Assembly (NCBI GenBank): GCA_018907035.1
Contig: JACCIC010000216.1
Location: 62,001 to 126,000, forward strand
Source of the DNA: Sycobia sp. Sy_11
Taxonomy: Eukaryota > Arthropoda > Insecta > Hymenoptera > Epichrysomallidae
DNA: 64,000 nucleotides
Direction of reading: 5' to 3'
The notes under the pieces are model-generated. The model was not told where the DNA came from, made no database searches, and worked only from the letters and a program-made list of their open reading frames with translations. Both the position numbers and the translations under genes were made by a program. Of this stretch, positions 11,763-24,203 are shown piece by piece (the stretch's first letter is position 1; every line of letters starts with the position of its first letter).

Positions 11763-12043
11763 AAACTCACCACAGTACTCGATAAAGAAAACTCTGCAAG
11801 TCTTTGTGAGAAGCTTCAAACCTATAAAAAACATCAGACATCTAAACAATAAACTCATAAGTCATTTTCCGCGCAGGGCTGCAAAGATACAGATCGTAAC
11901 AGGATCCAGTAGACTCATTTGTTTACATCCTTTTACGATACCGTACAATATTTAGTTTAAAGTATTTTTTGCTTTATTACTTATAGAAGGCTAAAATAAT
12001 CTAACACGCCCCCTCAAAAATTACTTCAGCTGAAATAATCTAA
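11763..12043 (-). repeat. Truncated copia-type LTR with second LTR tip
   Basis: The stretch 11,763-12,004 is the inner ~240 bp of the variant LTR also seen at 4670-4859, followed by the polypurine tract (to about 12,028). A second short LTR tip (ATAATCTAACA) ends at 12,043. This marks the right boundary of the copia cluster and a deletion joint. Confidence 0.7.
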
Positions 12044-12206
12044 CAAATTACATATTTTAAGAATATTATTCAAATAGTCTCTTGTAATTACATAAGAAAA
12101 TAAGATGATGAAAATGTTTACAATATTATTTATCATATTTACTATATAAATAGTAAAATCTTTGTTACATTTATAGAATTTTAGTAATATTGAACAGTCT
12201 ATATAG

Positions 12207-12207
<1 letters not shown>

Positions 12208-12263
<56 letters not shown>
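12208..12263. repeat. (TA)n microsatellite
   Basis: About 27 uninterrupted TA units. The flanking AT-rich DNA from 12,044 to 12,346 shows no gene. Confidence 0.95.
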
Positions 12264-12269
<6 letters not shown>

Positions 12270-12346
12270 CATTTGTTAAAATTATAAAAATTTTATTAAT
12301 TATTAAATTTAAATGTACATAAATATTATATATATATGTATATATT

Positions 12347-12410
12347 ATAACATATCATATCATATCATATCTTATCCTATCCTATCCTACTAATTTATAA
12401 TGACAAAGCA
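12347..12410 (+). mobile_element. Helitron 5' end fragment
   Basis: (ATATC)n and (TATCC)n repeats followed by TACTAATTTATAATGACAAA, the same 5' terminal sequence as the Helitrons starting at 13,577 and 18,719. It is broken off about 30 bp in, exactly where the left arm of the 3-kb inverted repeat begins. Confidence 0.65.
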
Positions 12411-12759
12411 TGTTCACAATTTCATAGAATTTAATCAATTTTAAGATATTCATCTATTCAAACAAATAAATTTTTCTCTTTCTTTTTGTTTGTAATAGAA
12501 AATCTCATAATACCCCCCTGTACCTGATAATTGTACCGTTCATTCCTGGATCATTAATAATCTATTTATATAATTTATTATGAATATAAATTAAAAATAA
12601 ATAAATTCCAGGATAAAAAGGTAAGTCCGAGGAAAAATAATAGTAAAGAACCTACGGTCGACCTAAATTGTTTTTAAAACAATTTAATCTATTGGGGTTC
12701 TTGTAAGCTCTGTTAACGGTTACTTTTATTGGCTATTTATTAAATAAGTAGACGGTTAC

Positions 12760-13450
12760 AATATGTGTGTGTGTGTGCATGTGTGCGCGCGTGTAAAGCA
12801 TACCAAAAGTGGGATGATGAATATAACTGTTTAATAATATAATCAAAATACATCAAACGTACGTGCATTATATTAACTTCTATTGCATAAAAATTTTGAA
12901 TTATTTCTCTTGCATATCTTCGGCAATAAGCCGAAGATTTTTACTAGTTCGTGGCAACTTATTGCGCTTATGTATTGCCGACAATAATTTGATTTTGTTG
13001 TCTCACAATGCACTTGCGCAAATTTGACGCAACTGGGCGGCAAACCACGGAGGTGTGCGTACGCTTGGAACGCGCTGTTATCTGGGACTGCATATCAGAT
13101 AGTTGACGAACTAGCAACAAACTTCAGCTTTTTTTTATGTTATTTAACGTCGCTCTATTTATGCTTCCAAATACCGGCGCTAATCAGCGATGGAGGTCTA
13201 CGATGTGTTTGTGATCACCAAGTTACTAGTCCTTCGCTCTAACAATCGAGCCATCGTAGGCCTCAATCTTTAGCTTATTGGCGAATTTATGCAGGAGAAA
13301 TAATTCAAAATTTTTATGCATTAGACGTTAATATAATGCACATGAGTTCGATGTATTTTAATGGACTTTCCTTCTTTCGTCAAACAATTATATTCATTAT
13401 TCCACTTTCGGTATGCTTTACACACATACACATACACACACACGCGCGCG

Positions 13451-13470
<20 letters not shown>
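12760..13470. mobile_element. Fold-back element with ~160-bp inverted ends (left copy)
   Basis: The sequence after the (TG)n tract (about 12,790-12,945, starting GTAAAGCATACCAAAAGTGG) is inverted at about 13,265-13,440, so the element is bounded by ~160-bp inverted repeats and by (TG)n on one side, (CA)n/(CG)n on the other. The middle contains a hairpin (CTTCGGC/GCCGAAG, 12,917-12,935) and the tRNA-like unit. No protein is encoded. It resembles a MITE/fold-back; the family is unknown to me. Confidence 0.55.
13193..13264 (-). ncRNA. Truncated tRNA-like SINE
   Basis: Reverse complement of the unit at 27,585-27,724 but missing ~68 bp, including the B box and T-arm. The D-arm and the palindromic ends (GAGGTCTACGATG and CATCGTAGGCCTC) remain. 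A non-functional deletion derivative. Confidence 0.5.
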
Positions 13471-13498
<28 letters not shown>

Positions 13499-13576
13499 AT
13501 CACATCACATCACATCACATCACATATCATATCATATCATATCATATCATATTATATCATATCTTATCCTATCCTA

Positions 13577-15190
13577 TCCTACTAATTTATAATGACAAAG
13601 CATGTTTTTGTTTGTACACGAGAACCAAAAAAACTACTGAAACGATTGGTCTCAAATTCAAAATATAGATTCTATTTTATATTGGAAAGGACATAGGCTA
13701 TGTTTTTTATTGAAAATCATTTTAATTTCAGCAATAAGTTCAGTTAACAGTTTTAGCAGTCAGTTTCACCAGCGGCTACTAGGTGGGGTCTTGAATCACG
13801 AACATCAACGCAAATTAGTCCGTTGAAAGTATATATACCAGGCCAGCTCAGATGAACGATTATATCCAATTTTGGGATTCGTATCCTGAAGAAGGTGCCA
13901 GTGTTACTCTTTTTGTTATTCAAGTTAATCTGACACTACTCTCATACCTTATGGATATATTATTTTTCTAAATTTTGTTTTTGATTATATATTTCTTTCT
14001 CTCTTTCTTTCTTTCTCTCTCTCTCTCTTTCTTTCTCTCTCTGTACTTTCTCTTTCTCCGTCTTCTGTTATAAAATGGTTGTGAATGCCATGCATACTGA
14101 ACATAATTTGTGACGACAAATTATTTTTTTGTTTTTATACGTTATATTAAGTTGAAAAGTAACATAGACTACTTTTTAGTTTGAATAAAAGGCAAAATAG
14201 GGTTTGTTACCAATAAAATCGAAACTGTGATATTATGATTATATTATTATTATAAATGTATATACATTTTTAATACGGTTTATACGGAGAAATATTGTAT
14301 TAGTGTATACGGGCGGTTAAATACGATATCCCGGTGCGTAAGGACGATTTCTACTTGGAATTTTGTGTTCGAATGGTAGAACACGATGTCCAGATGTTTT
14401 GGAACAACTTTTAGAAAGAGTATCCTGTTTAGTTGGTGGGATACAATGACCAGGTATGTCGGGGCGACTTCTACGGGGATTGTTGTATTTGAACGGTAGA
14501 ATATGATGTCCAGATGCTTCGAGATAATTTCTTCAGTTGCATGTTCGGACAGTAGAAAACGTTGTCCAAGTATCACGAAACGACTTCTATGAAGAGATTC
14601 GTATTCTATCATTCGAAAACTCAAATTCTCAGTAAAAGTGTCCCTGGATACCTAGACATCGTATTGTATCTCTCCAACACAAAACTCTTTATAGCAGTCG
14701 TCCTGAGACATGCCCTATCGTCCGAACATGATACTTTCCGTAAAATATTGTATAAAATAGTCGGTGAAAGATTAACTTTTTGAAGTGGATGCTGCTTTGA
14801 AGCAGCTTATTATACAGAAGTAACGATAAGTAAATTAAGACAGATTATTTATAGTAATATAAATTTTTATATATAGAGTACGTTTTACTTAGATATTATT
14901 AAAAATTTAAATACAGAATTTTAAAAAAACACTGCCGATATTTATACACTTACATTGTTTTCCGAACTACAATTTTATATAAATAAGTAATATATATTTA
15001 TATTTTAAGGTTATAATATAAATTATAAATATCATTTGTAAGTATTTTAATATAAATATTAATTATACTCTGAAAAAATATTATATCTTTAATTTATTTG
15101 CAATAACTTAAATAATCGATTAATTTAATTAATAATTATTATCTAACGAATTACTGAAGAATACCTTTATTTGTGAGGGAGGATTATATT
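13577..15190 (+). mobile_element. Helitron-like element in left arm
   Basis: Begins TCCTACTAATTTATAATGAC after a (ATATC)n/(TATCC)n tract, followed by CATGTTTTTGTTTGTACACG and a CTACTGAAACGATTGGTC-like stretch. This is the arthropod Helitron 5' consensus style (TC-CTACTAATATTATAAA..., ACTACTGAACCGATT). It continues through a (CT)n block (about 14,000-14,060) and the 60-bp minisatellite to a subterminal AGAGTACGTTTTACTTAG motif at 14,876. The classic CTAG end is not seen, so the 3' end is decayed. No Rep/helicase gene, so non-autonomous. Confidence 0.6.
14290..14775. repeat. 60-bp minisatellite with polarity switch
   Basis: Degenerate 60-bp units in reverse orientation up to about 14,595 (TTCTACGGGG-type), then forward orientation. 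The switch contains GAAGAGATTCGTATTCTATC, found at the switch in every other array of this family. Confidence 0.7.
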
Positions 15191-15244
15191 ATATATATAT
15201 TATATATATATATATATATATAGATATATATATATATATATATA
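15181..15244. repeat. (TA)n microsatellite
   Basis: Interrupted TA repeat near the inner end of the left arm; the mirror position 25,625-25,686 holds a longer pure tract. Confidence 0.85.
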
Positions 15245-15339
15245 TCTGTAAAAAATATATAATTTATTGAATAAAAATTTTATTTTGTGTAATCAGCATT
15301 TTTATTAAAAAAAATATAATAAATATGTATATATATTAT

Positions 15340-16030
15340 GCACCTACCTGGACATCGTTTTCGACTAACTATACGCGGAATTCCCCGTAAAAGTCGTTTA
15401 AAAACACCTGGAAATCGCATTCTATCATCGAAACCCGAAACTCCTCGTAGAAGTTGTCCCGACATACCTAAACATCGTTTCCTATCAACTAAATGCGATA
15501 CTCAAGGTAGAAATCGTCCCGTCATACTTGGACATCGTTTTCTACCGCCCGAACATGAAATTACCCGTAGAAGTCGTTTCAAAACACCTGGAAATCGCAA
15601 TCTATTATCCGAACATAAAACTCCCCCTAGAAGTTGTCCCAACATACTTAAACATCATTTCCTACCAACTAAACACGATAGTCCCAGTAGAAGTCGGCCC
15701 GAGAAAGCTAGCATCGCTTTCTAACGACTAAACACAATACTCCCCGTAGAAGTCGGCCCGAGAAAACTAGCATCGCTTTCTAACGACTAAATACAATACT
15801 CCCCGTAGAAGTCGTTCGGAAAGACCTAGATATCGTATTTTACCGTCCCAACACGAATCTTACCATAGAAGTTGATTTCCTCATACCTGGACGAGATTTT
15901 CTATTAACTCAATACAATATTCCCGATCGAAATCGCACAGAGACACCTGGACATCGCATTCTATCATCTGAAAACAAAACTCCCAATAGAAATTGTCCTG
16001 AGGCAACGAGATATCGTATACAACCGCTTG
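15340..16030 (+). repeat. 60-bp minisatellite array, about 11 units
   Basis: Forward units of exactly 60 bp, consensus containing CCCGTAGAAGTCGTCCC, ACACCTGGACATCG and CTATCAACTAAACACG-like blocks. Because 60 is a multiple of three, frames stay open (128 codons at 15,338-15,724, a 20-residue periodic peptide), but identity between units does not favour any frame, so I treat it as non-coding. It lies just outside the left arm and belongs to the minus-strand Helitron at 16,030-16,970. Confidence 0.8.
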
Positions 16031-16970
16031 TAGAAACTCAGTACAAACCGTATTTAAAATGTGTATATATATCATGTACAATATAATATACATACAATAT
16101 ATATATATATATATTTCTTTTATGTTTTCGTTTTTTCAATTCAATACCGTGAATATTTTCGAAGTGATGATAACTGAAATTCAAGCAAAATGTTGATATG
16201 TGCATAGCATATTTTTTAAATAGGCGATGTATATTGCCTTTTTATGCAGAAGTGACGATATACTTTATTTATATATATAGTTATTGTTGGTAAAGAACCC
16301 TATTTTGCCGTCATTTTTTTTGTTCGAACTAAAAAAAACATAGTCACTTGTCACAATTTTGAAGTTAACAGAATGTATCAAAATAAAAATATAATTTGTC
16401 GGCACAAACTATATTCAGTATGATTTGGCATACAGAACCATTTTATAAGAGAAGGAGAAAGAACGACAAAGAGATAGTAACAGAGATAAAGAGGAAAGAG
16501 AGAGAGAGAGAGAGTGAGAGAGAGAGAGAAAGAGAGAGAGAGAGATTTCCACAGAAGAGAAAATAAAATTTACAAAAATCAAAAGATATTCATAAGGTGT
16601 GAGAGTACTATCAGATTAACCTGAAGAACAAAAAAGGCAATACCGACTAACATCACACCTTTAGGATACGAATCCCAAAGTTGGATATGAACATTCACTT
16701 GACCTGGCCTGGTATTAATACTTTAAGCCGACTACATTGAGTTGATGTTCGTGATTTAAGGAGCCACCTAGTGGCCGCTGGTGAAACTGATTACTAAAAC
16801 CATTAATTTAATTTATTGTTAAAAGTAAAATGATTTTCAATAAAAAACATAGCTGATGCCCTTGTCAAGACAATATAGAATCTATGTCAAATTTCAGAAC
16901 AATCGGTTCAATAGTTTTTTCGGTTATTGTGTACAAAAAAAAACACGCTTTGTCTTTATAAATTAGTATG
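16030..16970 (-). mobile_element. Helitron-like element, minus strand
   Basis: Reverse complement of the body of the complete Helitron at 18,719-19,824: the AATATTCACGGTATTTAA block, the GCAAAATAGGGTTCTTTACC block, (CT)n, the CACTAGGTGGCTCCTTAAATC block, and the 5' end (ACTAATTTATAAAGACAAAG) at about 16,950-16,967. With the array at 15,340-16,030 it forms a ~1.6 kb non-autonomous copy without a recognisable 3' CTAG end. Confidence 0.6.
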
Positions 16971-17140
16971 AAGTATGATATGATATGCTGATATGATATG
17001 AAGTATGATATTATATGATGATATGATATGAAGTATGATGTGATATGATGATGTGATATGAAATATGATATTATATAATATGATGATGTGTTATGAAGTA
17101 TTATATGATATGATATAATATGCTATGATATATGATATAT
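16968..17140. repeat. ATATG/ATGAT-type minisatellite
   Basis: Irregular repeats of TATGATATGATA and GAAGTATGAT, adjacent to the 5' end of the minus-strand Helitron. It is the inverted counterpart of the (ATATC)n tracts at other Helitron 5' ends. Confidence 0.75.
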
Positions 17141-18180
17141 TTAACTATAACAATTTAATCAATATGATTGTAAGAAAATCTACGTTCGGTTTCAAAAATT
17201 AAAATTCACCTAGTTGTACAGTTTGCCAAATCCATCAGAATTGAAAAATCTTGAAATTGCAAGTTGAAATCCATTTTTGAATGGTAGAAAAAATTATTGG
17301 GGTCACCAGCTTAATATAATTGAAAACAATATTTAAAAGCGAAATGTCATTTTTTGACACGTATCACTTTTTTAAAAGAAAATTTTCAATTACATCCTGT
17401 ACTGCCAAAACCCATCGGATAATTTTAAAAAACCAAAGAAATAAGTTTGTTTTAGATTCGTTAAAAAAGAACTACAACATTGTTCAAACTAATGTAGTAG
17501 AAAATGTAATTTATATAAAAAAAAGTATAAATTCATATAGAAGTAGTAGAATCGCTGATGGAATTAAAGGCCAAAATAAATATATCAATTTTTCTAATTA
17601 TAAATTATCATTAAAATTTGAATTTGAAATTTCTAAATTTTGTCATGATTTAAATAGGTTAAATAAATAATAGTTTTAAGTAGGTTGTACTTGTTGATGT
17701 ATCAAAGAGGGGACCCAATAGAAATTAACTTCAATTTGTTTGTTTAAATAATTAGTAATTCACAAATGTATATTAGTAAAAAAACAAAACACAATTTATA
17801 TTGGATACCACTTCTAACAATTTATGTTGAAATTTACATTTTTGGCTATATGAAATGGTATATATAGATATATGTTAATTGAAATAATTTTAATTATTTT
17901 TTAAAATTAATTTTTTTTAAATAAAAATCGATAAGACCACAACTCTACATATATACTGAAAACCCCTTATAATATTAAAATAATTTGCAAGGCAAATGTC
18001 TGAAAACAATATACTTTAAACCCTTTTCAAAAATTATTTGGTTATTCTAATGCTTTTATTTGAACATTCTGTATAATTCATGTTTCAAAATAATTATACA
18101 ATTTTCTTCTTGCATAGAAAAAAATAGAATATTCAAAAAAATATCAAATTAATCTTATCATTTGTTTTCACAAATTATTT
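17141..18180. other. AT-rich DNA with one unrecognised 116-codon frame
   Basis: The plus-strand frame 17,320-17,670 (starts MKTIFKSEMSFFDTYHFF; Lys/Asn/Ser-rich) has no family I recognise and composition typical of AT-rich random frames. It might be a decayed transposon ORF. Nothing else is seen here. Confidence 0.4.
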
Positions 18181-18184
18181 TTAG

Positions 18185-18225
18185 TATGATTTGGAATACA
18201 ACCATCTTATAAAAGACGACAGCGA

Positions 18226-18297
<72 letters not shown>

Positions 18298-18500
18298 GAG
18301 AAAGAATTTTTCACGCCACCTAGTGGTCGCTGGTGAAACTGACTACTAAAACTATTAACTTAGTTTCAAAAAAAAAAAAACATGTCCTTCCCAAGATAAT
18401 ATAGAATCTATATGTCAAATTTCAGAACAATCGGTTCAGTAGTTTTTACGCTTATCACGTACAAACAAAAACACGCTTTGTCTTTATAAATTAGTATGAG
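18185..18500 (-). mobile_element. Helitron 5' fragment, minus strand, with (AG)n
   Basis: Contains the (GA)n tract at about 18,232-18,300, the CACCTAGTGG block and the 5' end near 18,490 (reverse complement of ACTAATTTATAAAGACAAAG). The middle of the element is deleted relative to 18,719-19,824. Confidence 0.6.
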
Positions 18501-18509
18501 TATGATATG

Positions 18510-18511
<2 letters not shown>

Positions 18512-18583
<72 letters not shown>
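18512..18583. repeat. (TA)n microsatellite
   Basis: About 36 TA units next to the 5' end of the minus-strand Helitron fragment. An unrelated ~75-bp stretch and a new (ATATC)n tract follow before the next Helitron. Confidence 0.95.
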
Positions 18584-18585
<2 letters not shown>

Positions 18586-18718
18586 TGAATGCATAAGTAG
18601 ATAAGCTGTAAGCATTCTAGCATATAGGAATTCTATCACACCTCCTCACCTTTGAAAGTGTGCTATGCTCCCAGCATATCATATCATACCATATCATATC
18701 ATATCATATCATATCATA

Positions 18719-19143
18719 TCATACTAATTTATACAGACAAAGCATGTTTCTGTTTGTACGCGATAATCGAAAAAATTACTCAACCGATTGTTCTGAAAGT
18801 TGACATATAGATTATATATTATTTTGGGAAGGACATAAGCTATGATTTTTTTTGAAAATCATTTTACTTTTAACAATAAATTAAATTAATGGTTTTAGTA
18901 TTCAGTTTCACCCGCGGCCACTAGGTGGCTCCTTAAATCACGAACATCAACTCAATGTAGTCGGCTTAAAGTATTAATACCAGGCCAGGTCAAGTGAATG
19001 TTCATATCCAACTTTGGGATTGATATCCTAAAGGTGTGATGTTAGTCGGTATTGCCTTTTTTGTTCTTCAGGTTAATCTGACAGTACTCTCACACCTTAT
19101 GGATATCTTTTGATTTATGTAAATTTTATTTTCTCTTACGTGG

Positions 19144-19216
<73 letters not shown>

Positions 19217-19824
19217 TTCTCTCTCTCTCTCACTCTCTCTCTCTCTTTCCTCTTTTTCTCTGTTACTATCTCTTTGTCTTTCTTTCTCCTTCTCTTATAA
19301 AATGGTTCTGTATGCCAAATCATACTGAATATAGTTTGTGCCGACAAATTATATTTTTATTTTGATACATTCTGTTAACTTCAAAATTGTGACAAGTGAC
19401 TATGTTTTTTTTAGTTCGAACAAAAGAAATGACGGCAAAATAGGGTTCTTTACCAACAATCTCAAAACTATATATATAAATAAAGTATATCGTCACTTCT
19501 GCATAAAAAGGCAATATACATCGCCTATTTAAAAAATATGCTATGCACATATCAACATTTTGCTTGAATTTCAGTTATCATCACTACGAAAATATTCACG
19601 GTATTTAATCGAAAAAACGGAAATATAAAAAGTATATATATATATATATATTGTATCAAATGGTCGGTAAAATATCAACTTTTTGATGTGGAGGCTGATG
19701 TGGTCAGTTATTTATAGAAACATAGATTTTTATATATAGAGTACTTTTTACTTAGATATTATTGAATTATTTATGAAATCAGTTAAATTATTATCTCGGA
19801 CGAAGCCGAGACGGGGGATGCTAG
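18719..19824 (+). mobile_element. Complete non-autonomous Helitron, 1.1 kb
   Basis: 5' end TCATACTAATTTATACAGAC after (ATATC)n; then TTTGTACGCGATAATCG and a CAACCGATTGTTCTGAAA-like block. The 3' end has a TCTCGG/CCGAGA hairpin (19,795-19,812), a GACGGGGGATG spacer and terminal CTAG at 19,821-19,824 followed by T. Internal (CT)n (about 19,147-19,260) and (TA)n tracts. No Rep/helicase coding. This is the best-preserved member and a reference for the other copies. It lacks the 60-bp array, so the array is an optional insertion or has been lost here. Confidence 0.8.
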
Positions 19825-22800
19825 TTGTAATATATAGAGAAAGAGCCCTCCCCCTCCAAAAACGTTTCCACTCCCCCTATATTATAATAGATAAAGAAAG
19901 AAGATTCTTTACATTACTTCCATTGATGGTTATCAATATCTGTTGCGTGTTAGAGAGGCAGAAAAGTATATAGCTTTCTCTTTCCCTATACTGCCCGTTG
20001 CATAAAAGAGGAATAGGCGGCTTAGCTTATAGCATACTTGAGATTGTACGGCGTGGCTGCTATTCTTCCTTTCTGTGGTGTCCGTGGGAGGTAGACGGAA
20101 AAAGAGATATACTTTCTCTCTCTCTCTCTCTGTCTCTCTCATTATGTCTGTCAGAGCCCTTTTCCTAGGCACTTGCCACAGTCGCATTAGTATCCATATG
20201 TACGCACGTGTTTATGTTAAACTATGGTACAAAATGGATCAAAACGCGCGCACGAGGCTAAAAATTTTTTTTTGATTTTTAATAAACTGTTCATATGTTT
20301 TTGTTAAGTAGGATCTCAAGAATCGGGAATCAATAAAATTTTTATAAGAAATATATTTTAATGGTTAATGTTACGGAGACATTTATTCATTAATTATTAT
20401 TAATTTGTTATTACTATTTTATTTATTGATAAAACACTAAGTTCTAAAACAAAAGAATATACCATTGAAATAAATATTGATTGCGATAGCGAAATTAAAT
20501 GTCCAGGATATTAAAGACAGCCATAGGACTCTTTTTTCCACTGGACTTCTATCAAGAGAATTGTAACTATAATAAAAATAAAAATTTTTCGAATTTCATT
20601 ATTGTTCATTTATTTAAAGTCCCTTAAGTCAAAAACAATCAATAATAAAATGAAAAATTTAGCTTTTGAAAATTATTTCATTTTTTTTAAAGAATACGCT
20701 GCATATGCAAAAATTAAGACTATTTATATATAAACAATTTTTTTTAATTAAAAATATTTTACATTAACAATTGCATAAGAAAAAACGTACACGAGGGTTA
20801 ACTTCCAATTTTGCACTAATTTGAAGCAATGAGTATAAACAATAATCTGCAAAAAATTTCATCTACTACTAGCTGCTACTCAAAGAGATATTTAATAATA
20901 AATATATAAATTACATGTACATATTTTGTGTTACGTTATGTATGCGGCCGTAGTTTTTTCCAAAAAGATAAAGATTCTGTTGTAGTTTTAATATCATTGA
21001 ATCAATAAAGTATAAAAATTGTTTTTTTGATCATATGTCAAACTCAGAATGGAGTTGTTATTAATTATTACATTGTTTAACAGGAAATTCATGAATTTTC
21101 TCTTTCTATTGTTCTGTTGTTCTCTCAAAATTTTTTCAATACTTTTATTTTCTTTTTATTGTTTCAAATATTAAAAATATAAATAATAATATAAACCAAA
21201 AATTTAACTTTTTAATTTTTAACAGTTATCCGTTTTCTAAATTATAACTACGAGATATAAGATTTACATTGTATAACGTTTTACAATAGGATAGAATTTT
21301 AAGTTTTGTATTCTCTACAATATGCATTTTCAATCAAAAAATATATAAGTATTTTAAATAATTATAAGTAATGACATGAGGTTTTAACATATTTTCAAAA
21401 AATACGAGTATGACCTAGATTTTAATGTTAACGTAGTAGATCAACACGGGTACTTATTGAAACGTCCTCGTATTATAGGTTTTTAATTTCTAGAAGTATT
21501 TCTGATAAATTAAAAAAATTTATTGTTCCTTGAATATACTTGTAATAAATATGTTTTAATAAAATTATTAACAGAGACTGTTTGAATTTTATTTATACTA
21601 CAAAATCATTATTATATACTATAGTTTTAACGTTATTATAAATATTCTTGCAATTTATCTAAAATAAATTAAAGAAATTTAAAACTATATACGTGCAAGC
21701 TGCGTGTGTTTTTAATTATTTCTTCAATCTTTCCATATTTCTTCAGAGATATTTTTTTTAAGTTAAAAATTAATACATCTATTATATAGAACATTAACAC
21801 ATATTATATTGTCGATCACATAGATATAAACTTATGTCATTATGTAATATTGAAAAAAAATTAAATTTTTAAATAAAAATTTATCGTACTTTCAAATCAA
21901 TATTCCGCCTGTGACATTAATGTTATAATATATGACGCTAAAGTTAATGTATATAGATATAGTAATTTGCATAAGTCCATAGCATAACGATAGTAATATA
22001 ATAAGCATTTTTTTATATTTTGAGAATTATACACCAGTCTCGACATTCGATTTATAAATAATAATCTCGAAAACATGAACCAAAAATATTTCATAACTTG
22101 AGCGCACTTTCATTTTCGTCGGTAAGCTTATGGTTCGCAAAGTTACATTTAAAACTGGATATAATAAAAAAAACTGTCAACTTAAATTTGATTATTTTCT
22201 AATAATCGTTTAAAAATAGAATTAGAAAAAGTAAAAGATTCCTTTTAAGCGTTTGGATGCATGTAGATCCATCTAGTCATATATTTGACGAGTACAGAAA
22301 TAAACTTCACTAAACGAATGTGTGACCCAAATTTTGGACTCTTTTTATGTCACAGTTCGTAAAATTTAGTATTTTTCATATACTATATTATATATAAAAT
22401 CTTAATTCTTGGAAATTTAAATTTAACTTCAAATATACACCACGAATTAAAAATAAAAATATTATAAATATTTAGCATTTTTTAATTGATATAACTAACA
22501 TAACATTTATAAATATTTTATTTTCTATTATATTTTTATTGCTGATAGTGAAATAAAAAGGTAAAATCTTAAATCATACAGCTTTAGCCATCTTCTACGC
22601 CGTTTTGCATGTAAAAAAAATTTTAAACTGTCCTAATAAATTTAAAAAAATTATTTTTAACAAAAATATACAAATTTAGAAACATTAAAAATATGAAAAT
22701 CAGTTATAGAATTATTGATATAATTATTTAATATAATATTTTAATAAAAAAATTTTGCAAGCGAAGTCTCTTTTAAGCAAAATAATTCTCTTTTTTCTAA

Positions 22801-23070
22801 TTCTTATCATTGAAAATTAATATAGAAGTTAAAAGTTTTTAAAAAACAAAATAAAAAAAATTGTCCTCTTTTCGATCTTTTCTCTTCATAGATGTAAGGT
22901 AGAGAATTTATTAGATCAAAGTAGAAGTTATTGTATATTCTAGCACACTTATGACTCAAGCATCTCTTAAGAATATCAGAGATGGATCTAAGGAGCATGC
23001 ATTGTTAACAAAACGTGTTAAAAACGTAACTTGATCAATAAAAACGTCTTTTATAAAAACTGCTACAAAC
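19825..23070. other. Quiet AT-rich tract
   Basis: Includes a short (CT)n at about 20,115-20,140 and otherwise long AT-rich DNA. All frames are short, and I see no family similarity, TE end or splice-consistent exon pairs. This is the least repetitive part of the window and may be ordinary non-coding sequence belonging to the PSMD2 fragment's segment. Confidence 0.5.
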
Positions 23071-23076
23071 TTGAAT

Positions 23077-23145
23077 CGAACTCAAATCAGTTCAATTCAA
23101 AGCAGTTACTCTATCAACTCGACCACCGCTTTCACGGGTATATTC
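23077..23145 (-). tRNA. tRNA-like pseudogene or SINE head
   Basis: On the minus strand: A-box-like TGGTCGAGTTGATAGAG and, about 45 nt later, B-box-like GAGTTCGATTCAAG. The acceptor stem does not close well and there is an AATTGAACTGATTTG stretch instead of a clean anticodon arm, so this is not a functional tRNA. Could be a tRNA-derived SINE promoter. Confidence 0.35.
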
Positions 23146-24203
23146 AGTTACTTACATCAGTAGTTTATAGCGTATAGTCTCTATACACGAACTTATATTT
23201 TCGAACTTATAAAGAAGATGGCGCTTGTTCTCAATTCGAACGAGATTGAAAACTTAAGATAAATGCATAATAATTAAATGCTAAACAATAAAATTAAAGA
23301 TAGCTCTGTTTAATTAGAGAAACAAATCTAGGAATTATAAAAACAAAAAATTTATTTTTGCTTAATTAATTTATAATTTTAATCAAAGATGAGTTTATCT
23401 AATTTGTATTTTATACAGTATGTTATAGTAATTAACAATTCAATAAATATTATTGATTACGTTCTAAAAGAATGAAAATCGCTTTTTACAGAAATGTTAT
23501 AAAAATTTTTAAATATATATTTTTTATCTTTGTTTTATATCTTAAGTGCATATCTAATATTTTTTTTATTTGCAATCATTTTATCTATATTTTCATCTTT
23601 TTTATCTATGGTTCTACAATTTCAATTTGTTATCTATTCTAAATTTACTGAATTTTAAACAGTATAAATTATTAATGCATAAAATTATCGCAGGTAATAT
23701 ATATATTTATTATACGGCAACAGTTTATCGATATTTCTTACTTTTTTTACATTTTTGAAAACTAATATTATTTCAATCTATTTTTTTTAAATCGGTTTAT
23801 TTAACCAATATTTAAAATTTTTTAACTAATTTTTTCTGGGATTTTTCTCTTATGTTTTTTTAATTTGGTTTGATTTTTATCAAATTTTTTTATCTTACAA
23901 ATTTTTTTGTGCAATTTATTTTTTAATCGATCTTTTTGTACTCGGTTTTATTTTTTTCTTTTAGAAAAAAATTTCATGGAAAATAAGTGTTATATTTGGA
24001 TCTGGTCCATAATTTATTATTCAATTTGTTTAGTTACGTTCATTTGCTCGTGTATTATAAAGACTTGCAAAAATTATAAAAAAAGTGTGATTTCGTTTTA
24101 TTTTATAATCTTTTTGAATGTTACTAATAAAACAATGATGTGTGAATATAGTTGTATCCTGTATGCTCTACTAATTTATCTTGTAAAATATTAAAGGTTA
24201 AAC

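Larger units (their letters stand above)
12410..15340. repeat. 3-kb inverted repeat, left arm
   Basis: Reverse-complementary to 25,530-28,502 at high identity over the full 2.9 kb; for example the 114-aa frame at 14,280-14,624 reappears as 26,248-26,592 with one difference. The arm contains the 700-bp fold-back element, a tRNA-like SINE remnant, a Helitron 5' end, (CT)n, and a minisatellite. Arms differ mainly in microsatellite length and a ~68-bp deletion in the SINE. Confidence 0.85.

Noticed and set aside
13336..13668. Frames encoding runs of Tyr-Ile, Thr-His or His-Ile
   Set aside because: Pure products of (TA)n, (CA)n and (ATATC)n microsatellites. The same applies to Ser-Leu and Arg-Glu runs at 19,110-19,347, 25,210-25,479 and 31,343-31,546.
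15338..15724. 128-codon frame with a 20-residue periodic peptide in the minisatellite
   Set aside because: The 60-bp period alone keeps frames open; units mutate without favouring any frame, and the other arrays of the family are broken in all frames.
15340..16030. CRISPR-like look of regularly repeated units
   Set aside because: Units are contiguous 60-bp tandem repeats with no unique spacers, in a eukaryotic transposon context.
17320..17670. 116-codon plus-strand frame as a gene
   Set aside because: No family resemblance and composition typical of AT-rich noise; kept only as a note in the region entry.
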